This document shows positions 6,540 to 10,363 of a stretch of DNA of 10,363 nucleotides, one piece after another (positions within the stretch are counted from its first letter, which is position 1; the number at the start of each line of letters is the position of its first letter). The stretch is taken from NCBI GenBank assembly GCA_027488495.1, contig JAIYBO010000132.1, positions 1 through 10,363 of the forward strand, in the 5' to 3' direction. The stretch comes from Bacteroidota bacterium (GTDB taxonomy: Bacteria > Bacteroidota > Bacteroidia > NS11-12g > UBA955). Below the pieces are notes generated by a model. That model ran no database searches. It saw only the letters and a list, made by a program, of their open reading frames with translations, and had not been told where the DNA came from. Made by a program: the position numbers and the translations under genes.

Positions 6540-7034
6540 ATGAACATCGAAAATCGGGTGGCCCTGGGTTTGGGTGGAAACATGGGCAACCGCTTGTATC
6601 ACATCGCTTGGGCACAACAACTCATCACAAAAAACATTGGCCAAATCATCCAATGTTCTCCCCTATACCAAACCGCCGCTTGGGGAAATACCGATCAACC
6701 CCACTTCCTCAACCAAGTCATCGTGGTGATCACCCCCTTCACCCCCCTACAAACCCTGCAAAAATGCCTGCAAATTGAAAAATCTATGGGACGACGAAGA
6801 GAAATCAAATGGGGACCGCGACTTATTGATATAGATATATTGCTATATAACAATATTAAAATACAGCAAGATAACCTTCAAATCCCCCACCCCTTCCTGC
6901 ACCAACGCCGATTTGTGCTTCAGCCACTGGCCGATGTCCTACCGCATTTCAAACACCCCTCCCTAAATAAAACCCTCCAACAACTCCTCACCGAGTGCCC
7001 CGATACCTTGCCCGTTACCCCCTTCTACCCCTAA
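6540..7034 (+). CDS. folK: 2-amino-4-hydroxy-6-hydroxymethyldihydropteridine pyrophosphokinase (HPPK)
   Basis: This 164-residue cytoplasmic enzyme transfers pyrophosphate from ATP to 6-hydroxymethyl-7,8-dihydropterin, the step before dihydropteroate synthase in folate synthesis. The HPPK motifs appear in order: GLGGNMGNR at 10-18 (usually GLGSNLGNR), SPLYQTAAWG with FLNQV at 40-60, the signature GRRREIKWGPRLIDIDIL at 84-101 with the Mg-binding D97 and D99, and PHPFLHQRRFVLQPL at 116-130. Length is normal for a single-domain FolK. The ATG at 6540 is the first available start and leads straight into the first strand. The gene is followed by the WbqC-like gene with no spacing (TAAATG), so the two are probably translationally coupled. 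The protein is notably rich in Gln, Asn and Pro, in keeping with the C-rich, G-poor coding strand here. Confidence 0.95.
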   Translation: MNIENRVALGLGGNMGNRLYHIAWAQQLITKNIGQIIQCSPLYQTAAWGNTDQPHFLNQVIVVITPFTPLQTLQKCLQIEKSMGRRREIKWGPRLIDIDILLYNNIKIQQDNLQIPHPFLHQRRFVLQPLADVLPHFKHPSLNKTLQQLLTECPDTLPVTPFYP

Positions 7035-7646
7035 ATGCTACTCCCCTATATCATACTACCACCCCTTCATTGGTTTGTCTTAGGCTGCCAACAGCAACAA
7101 TTCCCCATTCTGCTCAACGCCCCCTTCATCAAACAAAACGGAGCCAATAGATATCAAATAGCAGCACCCAACAACATCCAACCGCTCACCATCCCCGTAC
7201 ATCACGAAGACCGCAACCGGCCCCTGCCCCAAGTGCGCATCAATTACAACCAAAACTGGATCAAAGACCACAAACAAGCTTGGCAAACGGCCTATGGCAA
7301 ATCGCCCTTTTTTGAATACTACGATTACCGTTTTTTTGCCGTGTTCGATGAACAGCCCCAAACCATGCAGCACATCATCCATGGCCTCAACCAAGTACTT
7401 TTCCAAAACCTCAAGCTTCCCTTTACCCCTGAATATATCGCCCAGCCAAACGCAGAATCTTCACTCATCGCCCAAAATGCGCTGCTCCCCTATCACCAAC
7501 AACAAATCAACCCCATCCCATACACCCAAACCTTTCACACCAAATTTGGTTTCAGAGCCCCTGTGAGCGCCATCGATCTACTCTTTAATCTCGGTCCGCT
7601 CGCCCCTGAATACCTTGCCCAGTATAACCCTACCGCCATCATCTGA
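7035..7646 (+). CDS. WbqC-like family protein
   Basis: This 203-residue protein matches my recall of the WbqC-like family found in O-antigen and other surface polysaccharide loci. Family-like stretches are FIKQNGANRYQI at 31-42, VRINYNQNWIKDHKQAW at 67-83 followed by YGKSPFFEYYDY at 87-98, and SAIDLLFNLGPLAPEYL near the C-terminus (178-194). The biochemical role is not well settled, though a part in glycan or sugar-nucleotide modification is usually assumed. There is no signal peptide; the hydrophobic N-terminal strand LLPYIILPPLHWFVLG fits the family fold. The ATG abuts the folK stop (TAAATG), indicating coupled translation. Composition is unusual: by my count 23 Gln and 22 Pro, each over a tenth of all residues. 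It lies upstream of a glycan flippase, which agrees with a polysaccharide role. Confidence 0.8.
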   Translation: MLLPYIILPPLHWFVLGCQQQQFPILLNAPFIKQNGANRYQIAAPNNIQPLTIPVHHEDRNRPLPQVRINYNQNWIKDHKQAWQTAYGKSPFFEYYDYRFFAVFDEQPQTMQHIIHGLNQVLFQNLKLPFTPEYIAQPNAESSLIAQNALLPYHQQQINPIPYTQTFHTKFGFRAPVSAIDLLFNLGPLAPEYLAQYNPTAII

Positions 7647-7653
7647 ACTTTCC

Positions 7654-7661
7654 TATCTTCG
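7654..7661 (+). promoter_or_regulatory. Internal -7 promoter box before the flippase gene
   Basis: TATCTTCG followed by CAAC lies in the 40-base gap between the WbqC-like gene and the flippase ATG at 7687, giving a leader of about 20 bases. The 12-base string TATCTTCGCAAC is identical to the one before the small membrane protein gene at 328-317. It suggests that flippase, dut and the nucleotidyltransferase can be transcribed independently of folK. Confidence 0.45.
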
Positions 7662-7686
7662 CAACTTACCCCAACGCACAATTCAT

Positions 7687-9201
7687 ATGAGCATCATCAA
7701 AAAACTGGCCTCCCAAACCGCCGTGTATGGTCTTAGCACGATGCTAGGTCGTTTTTTGAACTTTCTACTCGTACCGCTTTACCTCACCAAACTATCTGGT
7801 GCTGCCGATTATGGTATCTCGAGTGTGATGTTTACTTATGCGAGTTTTTTGGCCATCATTTTTGCCCTGGGTTTAGAAACAGCCTTCTTCCATTTCTCAA
7901 AACAAACTGGTCAGCCCGCCAAAGTCCTTGCCACCGCAACGCATACATTGATCATTACTGGCTTAACGGCCGTGCTCATTTCGCGTCTTTTCGGCATTGA
8001 AATCATGCAGTGGATTGGGTATCCTCAGTTTCCTCAATTCGCAACATATTTGGCTTTGATATTGGCCGCTGATGCAATCACCGCATTGGGATTCGCCTAT
8101 CTACGTCAGCAAGAAAAACCTTGGACATTTGCTTGGATCCGACTCACAAACATTGCCGTTAACATTGGCGCAAACCTCTTCTTTTTGGTTGCTTGTCCTT
8201 GGCTAGGCAACTATCTCACTTCCCCAGAAATCGGCAGCAGCTCACAAGCCTTGGCGTTTGGTGTTTGGTGCATGGACCAGGCTCAACCGACCAATATGAT
8301 TTCCAATATTTTCCTGAGCAACTTATTGGCCTCACTCATTACAGTACCATTATTATCAAAAACATGGCAAAACCTCAAATGGGGTCTCGACCTTGGATTG
8401 CTCAAAAAAATGCTCCGTTACTCGTTGCCTTTGGTAATTGTTGGGTTGGCGGGCATGATCAACGAAACATTGGATCGTATTTTACTCAAGGAAATGCTTC
8501 CCGCCAATGTGGGCGATGCAGAAGCCGGTATGTACAGTGCCTTCTATAAATTGAGTTTGATTTTAACCCTATTTGTGCAGGCATTTCGATTTGCCGCCGA
8601 ACCCTTCTTTTTTGGAAAAGCGAGCGATAAAGATGCGCCTGACACTTATGCTTATGTAATGCGATATTTTGTTTACGTGAGCGGTGGGATATTTTTACTC
8701 ACGATGATTTGTATGCCCTGGTTGGCACCTTTGTTATTGCGAAAACCCCTGTATTACGAAAACGTAAGAGGCCTGAGTATTGTCCCCGTTTTATTGGGTG
8801 CAAACCTTTGTTTAGGGATTTATTACAACCTCAGTATTTGGTATAAGCTTTCCGGAAAAACACAAATGGGCGGACTCATTGCATTGTTTGGCGCCATTGT
8901 CACCATTGTTGGAAACTACATTTTTATCCCACAGTACGGATTTGTTGCCTCGGCTTTTACCACACTCGCGGCCTACGCTACCCTGGTTATCCTGGGCTAT
9001 TGGTTTGGTCAGAAACATTACCCCATTCCCTACCAGTTACCAATATTACTTACCACTTTATTGGTATCCGTGGGTCCAATTACGTTTTTACCTCATGCTT
9101 TTCCCAATATTCATCATGCCGCATACTGGATATTGGTCCCCATATACATGGGCGTTTTGTATGTGCTCGAAAAGAGATTCGCCAGAAATCTTTCATCCTA
9201 A
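7687..9201 (+). CDS. Polysaccharide/oligosaccharide flippase (MOP superfamily, Wzx-like)
   Basis: This 504-residue integral membrane protein is hydrophobic throughout, with roughly 12 to 14 transmembrane segments. It is a member of the MOP (MATE/Wzx-type) flippases that move lipid-linked oligosaccharides across the inner membrane. The N-terminus reads MSIIKKLASQTAVYGLSTML and continues into GRFLNFLLVPLYLTKL with ADYGISSVMFTYASF, the typical opening of this family. A second such motif, LLKKMLRYSLPLVIVGLAGMINE at about 238-260, opens the second half, as expected for its two-lobed fold. An in-frame ATG at 7615 would overlap the WbqC-like gene and add non-hydrophobic residues, so ATG 7687 is chosen; a -7 box lies 25 bases before it. 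dut follows after nine bases. The specific glycan cannot be inferred. Base use differs from the two genes before it, with far fewer C runs. Confidence 0.88.
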   Translation: MSIIKKLASQTAVYGLSTMLGRFLNFLLVPLYLTKLSGAADYGISSVMFTYASFLAIIFALGLETAFFHFSKQTGQPAKVLATATHTLIITGLTAVLISRLFGIEIMQWIGYPQFPQFATYLALILAADAITALGFAYLRQQEKPWTFAWIRLTNIAVNIGANLFFLVACPWLGNYLTSPEIGSSSQALAFGVWCMDQAQPTNMISNIFLSNLLASLITVPLLSKTWQNLKWGLDLGLLKKMLRYSLPLVIVGLAGMINETLDRILLKEMLPANVGDAEAGMYSAFYKLSLILTLFVQAFRFAAEPFFFGKASDKDAPDTYAYVMRYFVYVSGGIFLLTMICMPWLAPLLLRKPLYYENVRGLSIVPVLLGANLCLGIYYNLSIWYKLSGKTQMGGLIALFGAIVTIVGNYIFIPQYGFVASAFTTLAAYATLVILGYWFGQKHYPIPYQLPILLTTLLVSVGPITFLPHAFPNIHHAAYWILVPIYMGVLYVLEKRFARNLSS

Positions 9202-9210
9202 AATACTATC

Positions 9211-9654
9211 ATGTGTACAGTAAAAATCATCAACCAATCTTCCCATCCCAACCCCGCCTACCAAACAGAATTAAGTGCGGGCATGGATTTACATGCCAAT
9301 ATTGAAGAATCTATTTCTCTCATACCCGGAGCTCGGATGTTGATTCCTACGGGATTGTTCATCGAACTCCCCAAAGGATACGAAGCACAAGTGAGGCCCC
9401 GCAGCGGCTTGGCACTCAAACACGGCATCACCGTGCTCAATAGCCCAGGTACCATCGACGCAGATTACCGCGGCGAAATCAAAGTCCTGCTCATCAATCA
9501 TGGACAAGAAACCTTCGAGATCCAAAACGGCGAACGCATCGCCCAAATGGTTGTGGCTCAACACGCAGTGGTTCAATGGGCCAATACCACCGAACTCAAT
9601 GTCACCGAACGCGGCGATGGCGGTTACGGTAGCACTGGCTTAACCAAACCCTAA
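9211..9654 (+). CDS. dut: dUTP diphosphatase (deoxyuridine triphosphatase)
   Basis: This 147-residue cytoplasmic homotrimeric enzyme hydrolyses dUTP to dUMP and pyrophosphate, keeping uracil out of DNA and feeding dTMP synthesis. All five conserved motifs are present in order: AGMDLHA at 23-29, RPRSGLA at 62-68, GTIDADYRGEI at 80-90 with the catalytic aspartate at D83 and the uracil-side Y86, GERIAQMV at 107-114, and RGDGGYGSTG at 134-143. In the last motif Tyr139 replaces the more common Phe that stacks on the base. Length and motif spacing are those of a complete enzyme. The ATG at 9211 is nine bases past the flippase stop, preceded by an A-rich stretch (CTAAAATACT), so dut is most likely in the flippase operon. 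Confidence 0.96.
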   Translation: MCTVKIINQSSHPNPAYQTELSAGMDLHANIEESISLIPGARMLIPTGLFIELPKGYEAQVRPRSGLALKHGITVLNSPGTIDADYRGEIKVLLINHGQETFEIQNGERIAQMVVAQHAVVQWANTTELNVTERGDGGYGSTGLTKP

Positions 9655-9676
9655 CACCCAATTCATACCAATTCAT

Positions 9677-9684
9677 TACCTTTG
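9677..9684 (+). promoter_or_regulatory. -7 promoter box before the sugar nucleotidyltransferase gene
   Basis: TACCTTTG matches TAnnTTTG, 38 bases before the ATG at 9723, giving a leader of about 35 bases. The short direct repeat AATTCATACC / AATTCATTACC at 9660-9680 runs into the box. No -33 element is clear, so read-through from dut may also express this gene. Confidence 0.4.
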
Positions 9685-9722
9685 CCGTCGTTTTGACCAT
9701 CAAACAATCCCTTTAAACAACT

Positions 9723-10363
9723 ATGAAACTCATCATTCCAATGGCCGGCATGGGCAAACGCATGCGCCCTCATACACTTACCACCCCCAAACCCCTTATC
9801 AAAGTTGCTGGCAAATCCATCGTACATTGGCTCATCACCGATATCGTGGCCGTTTGCGGTGAATCCATCGATGAAATCGGTTTCGTAGTGGGTAGATTTG
9901 GCGATGCCGTTGAAGCAGAACTCCTTCAAATCGCCGAAAGCGTTGGCGCCAAAGGCAAGATTTTCTACCAAGACGTAGCCGAAGGTACCGGCCATGCCAT
10001 ACTTTGTGCCCGTGAATGCCTCAAAGGCGATGTCATCGTAGCCTTCGCCGATACCCTCTTCCGCACACAATTCAACCTCGACAAATCAAAAGACGGCGTG
10101 ATTTGGGTCCACAAAGTAGCCAACCCCAGCTCGTTTGGCGTGGTGAAATTTGACGAAAACAACATCATTACCGATTTCGTTGAGAAACCCACAGAATTCG
10201 TCTCAGACCTAGCCATCATTGGCATTTACTATTTCAAAAGCGGCGAAACCCTTGAGTCGGAAATCCAATACCTCATCGACAACAACATCCGCGAAAAGGG
10301 AGAATACCAGCTCACCAATGCCATGGAAAACATGAAAGCCAAAGGCATGCAGTTTGTTCCCGG
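9723..10363 (+). CDS. Sugar-1-phosphate nucleotidyltransferase (RfbA/GlmU-like), cut at the window end
   Basis: The first 213 codons are present without a stop; the gene continues past the right edge. The protein opens MKLIIPMAGMGKRMRPHTL with PKPLIKVAGKSIVHWL, the GxGxRxxPxTxxxPKPL nucleotide-binding signature of enzymes that join NTP and sugar 1-phosphate. Further family stretches are EGTGHAILCARECL at about 95-108, FADTLF at 116-121 with the metal-binding Asp, FGVVKFDENNIITDFVEKP at about 139-157, and SDLAIIGIYYF. It is closest in my recall to Bacteroidota proteins annotated as glucose-1-phosphate thymidylyltransferase-like or UTP-glucose-1-phosphate uridylyltransferase-like; which nucleotide and sugar it uses cannot be told. 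The product would feed polysaccharide synthesis, in keeping with the flippase two genes upstream. The ATG is the natural start of the first beta strand. Confidence 0.9.
   Translation, partial: MKLIIPMAGMGKRMRPHTLTTPKPLIKVAGKSIVHWLITDIVAVCGESIDEIGFVVGRFGDAVEAELLQIAESVGAKGKIFYQDVAEGTGHAILCARECLKGDVIVAFADTLFRTQFNLDKSKDGVIWVHKVANPSSFGVVKFDENNIITDFVEKPTEFVSDLAIIGIYYFKSGETLESEIQYLIDNNIREKGEYQLTNAMENMKAKGMQFVP

Noticed and set aside
6837..6856. ATATTG-N8-CAATAT inverted repeat in an A/T-rich patch
   Set aside because: It falls inside folK, right after the DxD motif, in codons for Ile, Leu, Tyr and Asn. The weak six-pair stem is explained by local A/T-rich codons.
7615..7686. Upstream in-frame ATG for the flippase
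   Set aside because: It overlaps the end of the WbqC-like gene, adds a non-family leader and lies upstream of the promoter box; ATG 7687 fits the family N-terminus.
9663..10225. Minus-strand frames of 135 and 86 codons at the right end
   Set aside because: They are antisense to the nucleotidyltransferase, whose plus-strand frame is open to the window edge and matches its family throughout.
1..10363. A new defence, mobile or biosynthetic system
   Set aside because: No transposase, integrase, toxin-antitoxin pair, nuclease-effector pair, phage gene, CRISPR repeat or terminal repeat is visible. Every long gene fits a known family, and the order looks like chromosomal housekeeping plus envelope genes.

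Overview
The window looks like ordinary chromosome from a member of the Bacteroidota, with no sign of a mobile element. Three things point there. Several start codons have the TAnnTTTG-type -7 promoter box of that phylum (or a TAnnTTCG variant) just upstream. Starts lack Shine-Dalgarno GGAGG and are instead preceded by A/T-rich sequence. The gene products (M16 double-domain peptidase, CpsB-type PHP phosphatase, WbqC-like protein, and a flippase-dut-sugar nucleotidyltransferase run) are close to what I know from Bacteroidota. Family or genus cannot be fixed from the sequence. I rely on recall of protein families throughout; no search was run.

Layout. Positions 1-1422 (minus strand) hold the first 29 codons of a probable accA, an unrecognised 51-residue membrane protein, and an ATP-grasp ligase. 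Position 1469-2659 (minus) is a lipoprotein di-haem cytochrome c peroxidase/MauG-family protein. It is divergent from a PHP-domain phosphatase (2831-3523, plus), with a 171-base intergenic region between them. The phosphatase converges on a large secreted zinc peptidase (3520-6480, minus), and their stop codons share a TTAA. A 59-base divergent promoter region (6481-6539) then starts a plus-strand run to the window end: folK, a WbqC-like protein, a polysaccharide flippase, dut, and a sugar-1-phosphate nucleotidyltransferase cut by the window edge.

How the genes fit together. The plus-strand cluster mixes folate synthesis (folK) and nucleotide hygiene (dut) with envelope polysaccharide functions: a sugar activator, a lipid-linked glycan flippase and a WbqC-like protein. 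The CpsB-type phosphatase also belongs to the polysaccharide theme but is transcribed separately. The peroxidase and the M16 peptidase are exported proteins. The ATP-grasp enzyme has no visible pathway partner.

I found no defence system, CRISPR, transposon, tRNA or rRNA. The most interesting signals are regulatory: -7 boxes placed only 5-8 bases before several start codons, implying nearly leaderless mRNAs; an unrecognised small membrane protein with its own promoter; an inverted repeat upstream of the peroxidase; and a hairpin lying across the overlapping stop codons of two convergent genes.
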